NCBI RefSeq assembly: GCF_019279795.1
Contig: NC_056750.1
Span: 828,082,516-828,146,515, forward strand
From: Protopterus annectens
Lineage: Eukaryota > Chordata > Ceratodontiformes > Protopteridae
Reading direction: 5' to 3'
Length of the DNA stretch: 64,000 bases
The notes under the pieces are model-generated. The model saw only the letters and a program-made list of their open reading frames with translations, was not told where the DNA came from and did not search any database. Positions 12,267 to 23,538 of this stretch are shown here, in pieces. A program made the position numbers and the translations under genes. Positions within the stretch are counted from its first letter, which is position 1. Each line of letters opens with the position of its first letter.

Positions 12267-13111
12267 TACATTTATACCTAGTTGTTCTAATTTATTGATC
12301 ATTTTTTTTGTGTATGACCCTGTCAAGTGCTGAAATTAAATTTATATAAATTACATCACAGCACAATTTTTCTTTCATATCTGTTATTATATTGTTATAG
12401 AACATCATGTTACAGATGGTAATAGATCTGTTTTCAACATATGCATGCTGATATACGGTTTCAAGTCCCAAGCTATCCAATTCTGGTAATAACTTCTCCA
12501 TTATTTTTCCACAACATGAAAGTAGACTTATGGGTTTATATGAATCTGGGTTTGTCCTATACACCTTTCCCTTAATAAGTGCATGCCTCCAATCTTGAGG
12601 AATTTCCACATATTTGTATGACCTAGTAAATAATAGATATAATGGTAGTGTACGTTGTTGCTGAAGTGTTCTCAGGTCATTATTACTAATTCCATCTCCT
12701 CCCTGTGCTTTGTGTGGATCCAGTTTGTGCAGTTCTTTTTTTGATATAATCTAATTTGATTCCAGTTTCTACAGTTACCTTGCTGTCACTAGGACAGCAT
12801 CAATCTTCTGAAAATGTAGCCAATTTTCCAATATTTTTTTTTATTATTAATGCTCCAAGCATTAACAATCATCAGAGATGCATCAAATGTTGCTATCTGT
12901 GAACTGTTAAATTTTTGACCTGGTAAAAATCCTGCCTAGTGTTGTCAAATATTACAAAATATCTGCTGCAACATTTATTTATTTATTTATGTTATTTTTT
13001 TCTACCTGTTCTAGTACTGAGGTGATGCATAAGACTGTTGGTGATAAATTTATGAGGAAGACTGATTATATAAGAATCCAGAATAAAACAAATGAAAGGT
13101 CACATGTGATT

Positions 13112-13487
13112 GGTGGAAGTGACAGCACTGAGTGTTATACTGACTAGGTTACCTGTGTTTGGTGGAAGTGACAGCACTGAGTGTTATACTGACTAGGTTA
13201 CCTGTGTTTGGTGGAAGTGACAGCACTGGGTGTTATACTGACTAGGTTACCTGTGTTTGGTGGAAGTGACAGCACTGGGTGTTATACTGACTAGGTTACC
13301 TGTGTTTGGTGGAAGTGACAGCACTGAGTGTTATACTGACTAGGTTACCTGTGTTTGGTGGAAGTGACAGCACTGAGTGTTATACTGACTAGGTTACCTG
13401 TGTTTGGTGGAAGTGACAGCACTGAGTGTTATACTGACTAGGTTACCTGTGTTTGGTGGAAGTGACAGCACTGGGTGTTATACTGAC
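13112..13487. repeat. 49-bp minisatellite, second duplicate
   Basis: Copy of the array at 9600-9975 with the same number of units and the same order of the a/g variant. Confidence 0.95.
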
Positions 13488-14347
13488 TTTCCTTGTACTA
13501 TGCTGCTTCAAGAGCCTGTTGCTGATACCTGGGACATTGGAAATGGACTGAATACTATAAATGAAAGTTTTAATAATAATGCCTCATTGTTACAATATGC
13601 TGTAGAATGTAATGATATATCTAATGAAGCATGTCTTAAGGGACTGTAGAATGATTTTGATGCAAACATGGAAAAGCATTGTGTTGAAATTACACATGAG
13701 AAATACTGTGATGAATCTTTGGGGAACAAACAAAATCTAGATGTATTGAGCATAACCAATAAAGGAAATGATATATTTTGTTCAGCATGATTTTGAGTTT
13801 AATAATGTCTCTATTGAAGCTATGTATAATGACAACAGTAATAATACAGGGACCAGTAATTACAATAATGAAAATGGAAATGTTTGTATTCTGCAGTATA
13901 AGGACCTTAAGATTTATAACTACAGTGGAATCATATTAAATAACATCCATGCAGAACTATTTGTAAAAGGGTTTAGTTTTATCACTAAGAAACAGAATTA
14001 TATGGTTAATACCATTTAAGATTTGAAAATGTTTGCAAGGGCCATACATTTAAAGTTGGTAATGCAGAATGGGAAGGAGAGTGATGCAACTAGCGTAACC
14101 TTAAAAAGAAAAGTACTTATAACCTCCCCATTACCACCAGTGGCCCTTTTCGAAAGATTGAACGAAATAGAATACAGGAATTTAATAGGGAATAAGACTA
14201 GATGGATTAACCATAATTTAACAAAAGAGGAACAACAGGCATTAACAGAGTTACTGAGGAACCAAGAAGTAAGAATCATGATGCCCAATAAAGGGAAGGG
14301 GTAGTTGTAATGGAAAATTATCACTACATCACAAGAATGATGAAATA
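13488..14347 (+). pseudogene. Penelope-like element, N-terminal coding part (second duplicate)
   Basis: Same PLE N-terminal region as 9976-10837. One A fewer in the A-run near 14112 opens a longer frame here (14023-14304) that joins FARAIHLKLVMQ to LTKEEQQALTELLRNQ. One G fewer near 14292 closes the frame at MMPNKGKG. This unit is contiguous with the rest of the split PLE: removing the LINE between 14348 and 18138 brings the MKYL end next to the RT core. Confidence 0.75.
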
Positions 14348-15325
14348 TCTAACAGAAACCTGGCTCAAACCAGTTACTAAGGACAATGATATAATCCTAC
14401 CAGGTTATAACATCCTGAGACTAGACCGTCTAAATAAAAAGGGTGGTGGGGTGGCGATATTGTTTAAATCTGAATTGCAGGTCACCTCACTAGATATTCA
14501 ACCACCCTCACCTAATAATACCAAGATCTTAGTGTCTAAACTCCAACTTAATTCTAAGACATCCATTTACATTATTTGCTCTTACATCCCCCAGGTAATA
14601 GCATTAATACTTTTGAAAACACCCTTAGTTGACTCTCCACATCCTTCCGCAATTAACCATACTCCTTGTTGATTTTAATATTGACTGGAAATGTTGTACT
14701 TCTGACAATCCAACTACTCACATAAACCTTTATGGCTTTTATCAAACCATCACCTACCCTACCAAAACCCATAAACCTACCAACAAACAAACCACCTTAT
14801 ACTGGATACTAGTTAACAGTAATCCCCAATTATATAAAATGGGCTTACTCCTGATGATATTAGTGACCATTCTCTTACCTTTATAACTAGACAAAAGACC
14901 TCAATTCCCAATCAAATTAACTTCAGAACTACCCGGAACAAGAAAAATCTAAACCCAGTTAATTTTCAAGCAGAGCTTAAAGCCTGCAATTGGTCACCCC
15001 TAAAATACCTACCTCTTGATGAAGCAGTCTCATACTTTAACAATAAATTCTTACAAATTCTGGAACACCATGCCTCGTCTTGCAATGTTAGAATTAGGAA
15101 CAAACCTGCTCCTTGGCTCTCAGATGAGACAAGGCTAAAAATGCGACTGAGAAATAAAACCTGGACCAAATGGAGAAATACTAAAAACCCTACTGATCAT
15201 TTAAACTTTAGACAGCTTAGAAATGCCACAAAAAATCAATATTCCTTTATAAAAAAAACTATGACCTTAAATTCCAACAAAACCAACATCAGAACCCACA
15301 AAAATTCTGGTCAGGAATAAATAAA

Positions 15326-16752
15326 TTGCTCCATCCTGGACACTCCAAAACACCTACCCCCTCTAATTTGACTCAAAATTCTCCCAGCCAAATTGCTGAT
15401 ACTTTCAACAAATTTTTCTCTGAAACTGTCCAATCTTTAGCTAATACCTTACCATCCATACCACCTGTTACCACCACTGAGTCACCCTTGCCAACCAATT
15501 TACCCCACATATTACATCTACAGCCTGTTTCAACATCTTTCATATGCATCCTACTTCTTAAACTTAAACCTTGCACTCCATCAGCTGACCTCCTACCAAA
15601 TGAATATCTGCAAATGGCAGCTGGAGTACTTGCCTACCCGATTTCCATCTTAATTAAGAGAACCATTACAGAATGTTCCATCCCACATCTATGGAAAGTC
15701 TCACATATTATCCCACTCCATAAGGGAGGTAACTCAAATGAACTCTCAAATTTCCGCCCCATAGCCCTACTTTCCCCATTAGCAAAAATTATGGAGAGAT
15801 GCATTCATCGTCAACTACTTGATCATCTCCTCCAAAATCATATACTAGTGGACTGCCAGCATGGCTTTAGGCCATTCCATAGTACTACAACTGCACTCCT
15901 GTCCTTTTCAGACTGCATTAATAAAAACTGTAACAACAACTTGCTGTCCTCAGCCCTCTTTATTGACCTATCCAAAGCATTTGACATGGTGAATCATCAA
16001 CTATTGTCAGATATATTTAAATCTCTGTCATTAGACACCCAGACAGTCAAGTGGTTTAAGTCCTACCTAGGAAATAGACAACAAGCAGTCCTCTTGGACA
16101 ATGAATTATCCACTCAGCTCTCTATCACTCTTATAGTCCCACAAGGCTCTATTTTGGGACCTCTACTCTTCACTATTTTTATTAATGATCTGAAAACCTC
16201 CCTTCCACAAACCACCTGTATACAATATGCCGATGACTCAACATTACTATCTAGTGCCTCCTCGCCTTCAGAACTTCAAACCAATGTCCAAAAAATACTT
16301 ACCTTAGTTGAAAACTGGTTCCATAAACACTGTCTCCTCCTTAACCCCAAAAAACCAAACTACTATTGTTCACTCCCACTCAAACGTCCCCTGCTATTAA
16401 CTTCACAGTTATATCTAATAATGGTACTGAAATAGCTCCTGACATGACCACCAAACTTTTAGGTGTAACAATTGACCATAATCTTACCTTTGACACACAT
16501 ATTAACCAATCTATTAAATCAGTTAATAGAAAACTTGGTTTCCTTTATAGACTTAAACCCTTTCTCACAGCCTCAGCTAAGACTACTATTGCCCAAACTT
16601 ACTTAATCTCCATCCTTCTCTATGTCTCCCCAATTTTTACAAACCTCTCCAAAAGCAATATCAATAAATTGGCAACATCTTATAATAACATAGCCATATT
16701 TCCACTGGAGCCCCATTTAGACCCCATCACTGTCAAAATCTCAAACTACTAA
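15326..16752 (+). pseudogene. Family B reverse transcriptase, mostly intact domain
   Basis: The frame 15326-16435 encodes 369 residues with RT motifs in order: IPLHKGGNSNELSNFRPIAL, HGFRPFHSTTTAL, motif A ALFIDLSKAFDMVNH, VPQGSILGPLLFTIFINDL, motif C IQYADDSTLL, and NPKK. The catalytic aspartates of motifs A and C are present. A frameshift near 16370 moves the C-terminal part (TTKLLGVTIDHNLTFD, INRKLGFLYRLKPF) into the frame 16366-16752. The C-terminus is then cut by the TIR element; its remaining part continues at 17433-17690 with decay. RT would copy the LINE RNA at a nicked target. This copy cannot produce the full protein. Confidence 0.85.
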
Positions 16753-16803
16753 AATGGCTGGAATTGCAAAGTCAGCTTCTATTCCAGCAACTTCCTATCA
16801 TTC

Positions 16804-17424
16804 GGGTCTATATTAGATCTTTGAACACTTAAAAAAGTGAATGGTGATTAATCGACCCTATGTAAGCGAAAGCTTACAATCTCGAACTGTCAGAACAGTG
16901 ATTTTCTTTTTCCTAGGGAAAAAAATGCTGTTCCAGAACACATACACACAACACAAGCACACCAAACAAACAGCAATCCACACACATACACCTAAAATCT
17001 GACACCTAACCCTACACTAAACTATACACACACCTCTAACTATCCACTTACCTTAACCCAAACCCTAACCCTAAGGTCCGTCACTATTGCACACTCACCT
17101 CATCTGCTCCCTAACCCTAACTCACCTAACCCGCCCTAACCCTCACATCCACACAATCGCACACATACCTAACCCACACCCTAACCCTAACTCAACTAAC
17201 CTGCCCTAACACTCACATCCACACAATCGCACACTTACCTGAACCCTACCCATAACTTTCCACCACAGCACTGAAAATACCAAAGCAACAGAAATGGACA
17301 ACCACATTCTTTCCCTAGGAAGAAATTCGGGTTCCTGTTGCTTCGATATTTTAGGATTTCACTTACATAGGGTTGATTAATCACCATTTGCTTTTTTAAG
17401 TGCTCGGTGATTTAATATAGACCC
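16804..17424. mobile_element. 621-bp non-autonomous DNA transposon with 68-bp TIRs and 8-bp TSD
   Basis: The left end starts 'gggtctatatta'; the right end is its inverted counterpart. The two 68-bp ends match at about 59 of 68 positions. The element is flanked by a perfect direct repeat TATCATTC at 16796-16803 and 17425-17432, and removing one copy with the element restores continuity of the family B LINE. An 8-bp target duplication is typical of hAT (and P) transposons. There is no transposase. The interior (17045-17260) is rich in CCCTAA-type words and contains a direct duplication of about 68 bp (17111-17172 and 17180-17241). Confidence 0.85.
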
Positions 17425-17811
17425 TATCATTCATAAGATCATGCATCATCCCACAAATACTCCCATACTCTGTAACCTTATCAGCCCATATAAAACGATC
17501 AGCCAGTAGGGTACTAGTATCCACCTTAAAATCCAACAACAAATCTGGGGATTGCCTGTTTACTAACTCTGTTGGTAACACTTGGAACAAACTTCCAAGT
17601 GAACTAACATCCCTTTCATCCACCCCAGTTTTCAAGAAGCAAATAAGAATCTTCCTAAAATCACAATGGCTATGCCCTTGCACCACTCCAGACTGATACT
17701 ATCTCCTCTTGCCTGACCTCCTTTAATGTCTATTATACCTACCTCCTGTTGCATTGTTTTTGCTATGTGTTCTACTGAAGAAGCACTCTTCCTACAGAAC
17801 CAATATATGTT

Positions 17812-17814
<3 letters not shown>

Positions 17815-17868
<54 letters not shown>
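17815..17868. repeat. (TA)n microsatellite
   Basis: About 27 uninterrupted AT dinucleotides, in the 3' UTR of the family B LINE. Confidence 0.98.
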
Positions 17869-17872
<4 letters not shown>

Positions 17873-18138
17873 CTCTGCAGTATCTCTTTATTGGAAACAC
17901 TAATCATTTCCTATTTATGTTCTGTCACTGTACTCTACAACTGGATCTGTTTATAAAATGTTTTTACCTATGTCTGACAATAAGTGTATTTGTAAAATGT
18001 TATGATTTAATTGCTATGCAATTGTTGTAATGTTTTGGAGTTTTTCTCCCCGGGCCTCCGCTGAAAATGGACATATATCCAGTTGGGCTATTCTGGTCAA
18101 CAAATGTAAAATAAAAACAACAAAATAAATAAATAAAT

Positions 18139-19257
18139 TTGAATGACAGTTCCTATTTTAGTGCAGCATCACTGAATGAGGTTAATATCTTTAATGCTAG
18201 ATTAGACATGATTTTGGAAGAACTCTTCCAGGAATATACCTTCAGTGAAGACGAGGTGAGATACTTAAAGGCGAACAATCCTGTAATGCCAGCCTTCTTT
18301 GGGATCCCCAAAATTCATAAATCATTAGGTGATCCACCGATAAGACCCATAGTGGCAGGAGGTGGGAGTAAAACAGAACCTTTAGCAAAAATGTTAGATT
18401 TACATTTAAAAGGATTTTTTGAGGATAAAAAACATGTCTTGAAGGGTTCTTGGTATTTATTACAGTGCATGGCAAAGAATGAGTTCAAGGAAGAAGCTGT
18501 TTTATTGATTATTGATATTAAGGTCCTTTTTCTTTGTATCCCACATGAAGAAGGAATGGAATATTTTCAGGAAGCACTAAGGGAAGGAACTAGATTTTCA
18601 AGGGATACGGTGTATGTCTTAGTTATTCTCATGGAATTGGTTCTGAAAAGTAATTTTGTATGGTTTCAGGGGGAACACTTCAAGCAAATCCGAGGGGTAG
18701 CAGTGGGTGCAGCAGTAGCCCCAATATTTGCTAATATCATTGTTTGGTACTGGGAAACCAAATTTGTGTTAAATTCAATGTTCAGGAAAAATATCTTTAG
18801 ATATTATAGATTTTTGGACGATATTCTAATATTATGGGAAGGGGGGGGGCTTGATGAGGCAGATGATTTTTTGAATTATATCAATGCCACTACTGATTTT
18901 TTGAGCTTTACCAGTAAAATTGAGAAAGAAGTAGTTAATTATCTGGACATCCACCTGTACAAAAATAGAAGGGATGGATGTTATGAATCATGTATATATA
19001 GGAAGCCCACCCATTCGAACAGTTATCTGCACTTTGAGAGTGACCACCCCTTTTGGCAAAAAAGAAATTTGGTAAAGGGCCAAATGATTAGAATATCAAG
19101 ACTAACAACAGATGACAATAGGTTTAAAGAACAAATGGTAGATTTAAAGACTACGCTGGGAATAAGGGGTTACCCAACTAGTGTCCTAGAGGGACAGGAG
19201 AGTTATGTAACAAGCAGGAGAGGAGATTTTTATCCCGCATTATTGAAAAAAACCTGA
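18139..19257 (+). pseudogene. Penelope-like element reverse transcriptase core (open for 372 residues)
   Basis: Uninterrupted frame containing the PLE RT signatures in order: FFGIPKIHKSLGDPPIRPIV; motif A as LLIIDIKVLFLCIPHEEG (aspartate kept); IRGVAVGAAVAPIFANI, corresponding to the 'G.AMG...AP..AN' block; motif C YRFLDDILILW (about 18805-18837, both aspartates kept); NYLDIHLYK; IYRKPTHSNSYLHFESDHP; and KGQMIRISRL. PLE RTs are related to telomerase RT and normally continue into a GIY-YIG endonuclease. Here the N-terminal part is displaced to 13488-14347 by the LINE insertion, and the frame ends at 19257, shifted relative to the endonuclease. Confidence 0.85.
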
Positions 19258-19261
19258 TAGT

Positions 19262-19955
19262 TTGTTGAATGTTAAGAAGACAGAAGAGGTAACTACTTCC
19301 TGTGTGCTAACATATAATGAGGATAGTGTAGAGGTCCGTAAAATGGTGGAAAAGAACTGGAATTGTGTTTTTGGGGCATATGAATTAACTGAAAAACTGG
19401 GTAATAATCCAAAAATAGTTTTCAGAAGAGGACCCAACATTAAGAACCTATTTGAAAGGAAGAAAGACAAAGATAGGATTCCTTTAGGTAATATGAGGAA
19501 GTGCAATGTATGCAGGGAATGTAGGTACATATATGAATGCAGGAATATAGTGATAGAGGGTCACAGCAGAATAATTCCAGTGACAGGGAATTGTGACTGT
19601 AATATGAAAGGAGTTGTTTGCGTGGCCTTGTGCCAGTCATGCTGTGCGTATTATATAGGAAAAACGGAAAACAAGTTTAAAAAGTGAATTTATCAACACA
19701 TTTATGCAATTAAGAGACAAGACAAAACAAATGCCTTATTTAGACACAGCATAAACTGTAAGGATTTAAAAAAAATCCTCTTCTGTGTATTGGAAAATGT
19801 AGGTAGACATGAGGGGGGTGGTAATTGGCCCTGTTTTTTAGAATATAGGGAAACACACTGGCAGGTTTTGTTGAATGCCACATTTTTTCCTGGTATCAAT
19901 GGCAGGATTTCTCTAAGGAGCTTGCTTCATTTAAAGGCAGATGAGATTAGATAAA
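19262..19955 (+). pseudogene. Penelope-like element linker and GIY-YIG endonuclease
   Basis: The frame 19262-19687 gives a linker, then the cysteine-rich block MRKCNVCRECRYIYEC, then NCDCNMKGVVCVALCQSCC and the GIY-YIG motif AYYIGKTENKFKK (about 19642-19681), ending at an in-frame stop. After the stop, other frames give IYQHIYAIKRQDKTNALFRH and a decayed C-terminus. GIY-YIG makes the nick that primes PLE integration. The frame is shifted from the RT, and the stop falls just after YIGKTE, so the enzyme is dead. The arrangement RT-linker-CCHH-GIY-YIG is standard for endonuclease-bearing PLEs. Confidence 0.8.
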
Positions 19956-20330
19956 AATGGTATAAGTGGTTGAATATAGAAGCAATTAAGTTAGTATCTA
20001 ATATATGTATTGTTATTTATAAATATATTTTCTTAGATTAAATGTTTATTAAATATATGTTTTTATAGAACTATTCATGTGTTATACATAGCTATATATT
20101 TTTAAAGAAAGAACATAATGTGTTTTTAACTTGAGACAACTAATTAATTAATTAATTTAAGTTAATTGACTGTGATTAATTAATTGAATTGTATATAAAA
20201 AAGGGGGGAAGTGTGTAAGGTTTTGTATCTGATGAAGTTCCATTTGTACTGAGTGTGAATAATGTGAACAAAAGCGCTTATAACCTTACCCTGCCTGGTA
20301 TCTGGTTCTTTTCAAGTAGAAGGTATCCTG
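19956..20330 (+). other. PLE 3' terminal region with hammerhead-like motif
   Basis: AT-rich non-coding DNA following the GIY-YIG domain. It includes CTGATGA (20229-20235) and, 28 bases on, 'gtgaacaaaagcgctt'. The end 'tttgtactg...caaaagc...ttataac' also matches the end of the third PLE (60917-60975). PLE termini are known to carry hammerhead ribozyme motifs; this copy lacks an intact GAAA box. Confidence 0.5.
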
Positions 20331-20342
20331 TGCCATTTTTAA

Positions 20343-20590
20343 GTACCTCGGTGGTGGTGCTGCGGTAGCGTTGTCACCTCACAGTAAGACGCTGTCTGGT
20401 TTGATTCTCAGCTAGAGCGTCTTCTGTGTGGAGACATGCATGAATGGGCATACTTTTGTTGAAGGTTGTGCATCAGGGCTGGTAACTCGGAGCGTAAAAA
20501 TCAACTACCAATCATTAGCGGACCGGAGTTCTGCTGTGGCGACCCCTAACCGGGAAAAGCCGAAAGACACAACAACAACAACAACATTTG
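20343..20590 (+). mobile_element. V-SINE derivative lacking the central domain
   Basis: tRNA-like head with A box TGGTGCTGCGG (20355-20365) and B box GGTTTGATTCTC (20398-20409). The 3' part 'ggcgacccctaaccgggaaa' matches the SINE at 58812, and the element ends in (AAC)n at 20570-20586. The conserved V-SINE centre ('tttcctccgggtgctcc...') is missing; 'gagacatgcatgaatggg' takes its place. The element at 42850-43083 has the same deletion. Confidence 0.8.
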
Positions 20591-20614
20591 CTTTTATGTG
20601 TTTTACTATTGTGA

Positions 20615-20722
20615 TTTTGTTTTTATTTATTTAACATTTGTTTACCGGGAAAGTCCAATTTGGAACAAAGCCAATTTTCAGTGGAATTTCAGGGAGAAAT
20701 GCTCCAGATGCATGTTTTCCCA
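20615..20722 (-). mobile_element. 3' end of a SINE or LINE with family B tail, minus strand
   Basis: The reverse complement gives 'catgcatctggagcatttct' and then the family B 3' tail ('ccactgaaaattgg', 'gactttcccggtaaacaaatg') and an AT-rich tail. It is close to 28029-28205, which also carries part of the V-SINE central domain, so this is probably a truncated SINE of that type. Confidence 0.6.
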
Positions 20723-21089
20723 GATTTTGACAAATGTATGCTATCCTGTCTTAACATGTGTGCCCAAAACTAGGCTTAGCTGCTCTAAACATTTCCTTTT
20801 TTTAAAATGGGACATTTATTCCATGTAGGTATCTATCCAAAAAAATCTTTTCATTCATGGTGATCTGACTATCCTTTCTATATGTGACTTGTGAAAAATA
20901 TGTCCTAACATCAGTTCAACCTATACTACCAACAAGGGCTGTAACAGTCAGACAGTTCTTATTGATGCGATTATTTGTACCGACATGAATAAAAACAGAT
21001 CTGTACTTCCTTGCATTCCAAGGTTTGTCTCACATCTTCTATTTTTCCTTCTAGCAGGCATCGTGGCAAACATTAGGATGTGCAGTACC
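20723..21089. other. Mostly unrecognised; possible antisense esterase scrap
   Basis: On the minus strand about 21005-20945 reads SVFIHVGTNNRINKNCL, which resembles the SGNH block 'VHVGTND' of a CR1/L2 ORF1. It is short and lacks the other esterase blocks, so it is only a hint. Confidence 0.3.
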
Positions 21090-21835
21090 CAGCAGCATAA
21101 ATGCACTCTCATCAAACTAAACAAGCAACTTGGAGGACAAATGAGGTCTACCGTAGCCAAATTGGAGGTCAATTTGGCATTCCAGACCAAGGACAAATAC
21201 AAGGCATTCTTTAGCTACAGTATGTCTGCAACCTCAAAGGCTATATATATAATTATGTGCAGAGCTCATTGTAAATGGAGCCACCTATACAAAGCCAGAA
21301 GATATACCAAACCTAGTGGCTGAGAAATTCAGCTCCAAATTTACCCCTCTCTACCCCTCAACCTTCCTTCTGGAAATGCCATCAAATATAACTCTTCCTG
21401 CTATCACTAGGAAACAAGTGCTTAATGTTCTCTCTAAGGCCAAGCACACTGCATCAATGGGCCCAGACAGTATCCCAGGATCCTTTCTAAATAGCATGAA
21501 ACATGGCCTCTATCAGGCCCTCTGGAATTGCTATTTAACTGTAGCCTCCAAACAGGCTTTGTGCCTCATGAATGGAGAACAGCAATAGTTATCCTTCTGC
21601 ACAAAGGTGGGCCATCTATGGACTCTGGAAACTACAGGCCCATAAGTCTCACTAGTTTCATATGCAAAGCCATGGAAAGAATTATCATGGAAATGATCAG
21701 TAATGGCATAGGAAACCTCCATATACTGTGCCCAACCCAATTTGATTTCGTCAAGCTCAGGTCATACCTATTCAGCCAGATGGACTTCTTTGAGAAGGTC
21801 ACCAAAGCAATGGATGCCACACTTTTCATCAAAAG
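21090..21835 (+). pseudogene. Family A ORF2 fragment: linker and N-terminal RT
   Basis: 21119-21235 gives LNKQLGGQMRSTVAKLEVN and KYKAFFSYS, matching the family A linker. The frame starting at 21316 gives VLSKAKHTASMGPDSIPGSF, and the frame starting at 21528 gives TGFVPHEWRTAIVILLHKGG, NYRPISLTSFICKAMERII and a decayed 'PTQFDFVKLRSYL' block. Frameshifts near 21310 and 21560 break it. Sequence similarity stops at about 21825, before motif A, so neither catalytic motif is present. Confidence 0.8.
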
Positions 21836-22284
21836 AAGTCAGTAGTAAAAGGACAAACGGTGAGACTTTCCTGTTTAATGCCTGATGACAGTACTTTCGA
21901 AAAAATTATACAGCAGTTGTTCGCAATGTCCATTGAACATAGCTACCCCACCTATTTACTCAGAAACATTTGAGCTGATGTGGTATGTCATCATTATGGT
22001 AGATTTGAACCGATTTTAAGGATTAAATTAAGCATTACAAATAATGTGGGCAGACTACCGTAGGCAGGCTGAGTAAGGCCATGTTTAATTCATTCACCCC
22101 TATTTTTTCTGTACTGTTCTGCAAAGATGCTTTTGTTACATTGACATAGTGAGGTTGAACTGGGACATTGTTTTTTTTTTTGAGGAGGTAAAAAGATTCT
22201 AGGAACTGCCCCAGTGATAGTGTATTCCAAAGGAAAGAACATTAAGACAATCTTAGAATTACCTACTAGTGGTATAAAATCAAT
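21836..22284. other. No recognised feature
   Basis: Non-coding between a LINE fragment and a PLE 3' end; it may contain decayed PLE sequence. It includes 'cctgatgacagtactttcg' near 21881, loosely like a PLE-terminal motif, and a T-run near 22171. Confidence 0.4.
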
Positions 22285-23090
22285 CTATGATGAGTAATGG
22301 TTCCTTGTATAAATGTGGGTCCTGCAAAATGAGCAGATATATACATGTGGGTCCACACGTTGCAATTAAAAATTTTAACAGAACTATCCCATGTCCAGGG
22401 AGATGCAACTGCAACACTACACACATAGTATAATTGGCTGCTTGCAGCCCTTGCAACACCTTTTACATAGGGAAGACTATCAGCAAACCTAAGGACAGAA
22501 TCTGTGAACATATGTATGACATAAAGAAAAGGAAAACCAGCAATGCCTTATTTAGACATACTTTGGATTGCCCAAAATACAAAAAGTTCCTGTTCTTCAT
22601 TGTAGACAGGAAAATTGTGACAAACTTTAGTTGTGACGTAGACACACAATTTGCGTTCAAAAAACTAACTTGACAAATCAGACATAATGCAGCTGCCGCT
22701 CCAGGCATTATTGATGCAGTTTCTCTTTCTAGCATTTTAAAGACGAAAGCAGCTTTAGTGTGATTTTTTTACTTCAGTTTTAACACATTTTTCAGTATAC
22801 AATTGTGCATGCGATTGATTTACCTGTATTTCATTATTTAGTCTGTGTAACACAACTAGATGTTTTAGGCCTGGCTCTTTAAGAAATTGCACTTGATAGT
22901 TGAGTAACATCATAAATGACTCTTCTAATTCAAAGTTGATGGGATGCATTGTTTGCATTTAAATGTTTTTTAATGGCAGACTGTAACTTTGATGAAGTCT
23001 TCATGTTTGTAAGATGAAAGTGCTCCTTCTGTGGTTTTATAACATTAACATTTGTTGAAATACATTAAAATTTGTTGAAGTGTGTAGAAG
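22285..23090 (+). pseudogene. Second Penelope-like element: cysteine-rich and GIY-YIG 3' part
   Basis: 22299-22430 reads SLYKCGSCKMSRYIHVGPHV and RTIPCPGRCNCNTTHIV, and the frame 22434-22673 reads AACSPCNTFYIGKTISKPKDRICEHMYDIKKRKTSNALFRH in segments. This is a GIY-YIG nuclease: YIGKT at about 22461-22475, the following arginine, and the histidine of the 'H..DI' block. It ends in decayed sequence by 22740. A terminal motif at 22989-23023 (TTGATGA, 19 bases, GAAAGTGCT) follows, as in other PLE ends of the window. RT is absent, so this is a 5'-truncated insertion. Confidence 0.75.
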
Positions 23091-23538
23091 TTCGTTGTGG
23101 AGTATCCTTTCCACTTTTTGTTTTTTGTTAAACTCATGAGATTCTGTAACATTAAAAATTAAATTAATAATGTAATGAAGTTGGAGTTAGATGTAGAATT
23201 TTTAAACCAAGAGATTAAGGTGTGGTAAACTCATGAGTTGCTGTAATATTAATGACATTCAAAGAAATCTACAGCCATAATCTAAGTTGCAGGAAGCCGG
23301 TTGTAGTGTCTATGCATACAATTAAGAGAGTTTACCCCCAGTTAAAGGTTGCTTTGAGACAGGAGTCAGAATAAAAGATGATATGGAAAAGTCCAAGCTT
23401 CTTGAGTTATACCACAGCCAAATCAATAGGACTGATATAGATAGAGAGACAGAGATATATAGTGAAACATTTAACAGAGAGAAAGGCAAAGGGAAGGGGG
23501 AACAGACATGTATTATTAAAGCAATAAATGGTAACGTG
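23091..23538. other. No recognised feature
   Basis: AT-rich DNA without a readable motif. Confidence 0.5.

Larger units (their letters stand above)
12267..15774. repeat. Tandem segmental duplication, second unit
   Basis: Nearly identical to 8755-12266. The junction at 12266/12267 joins family B RT sequence ('ccctactttc') to family C LINE sequence ('tacatttatacctag'). The flanks show no shared bases beyond the breakpoint, which points to blunt joining rather than recombination between repeats. After 15774 the family B LINE continues uninterrupted, so this unit lies in the original context at its right end and the first unit at its left end. Confidence 0.95.
14348..18138 (+). mobile_element. 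Family B LINE inserted in a PLE, 5'-truncated, with nested TIR element
   Basis: Sense-oriented LINE from the endonuclease (ETWLKP) to a 3' UTR ending in the family B tail ('ctccccgggcctccgctgaa' at 18047-18066, then 'ggtcaacaaatg') and a TAAA-type tail ending near 18138. PLE coding sequence lies on both sides, so the LINE inserted into the PLE. It was later interrupted by the TIR element at 16804-17424, and a (TA)n tract lies in its 3' UTR. I could not identify a clear target-site duplication. The matching intact family member is at 34968-38780. Confidence 0.85.

Noticed and set aside
17041-17260. A true interstitial telomere or chromosome end
   Set aside because: The CCCTAA words are scattered and lie inside a TIR element with target duplications, so they belong to the transposon.
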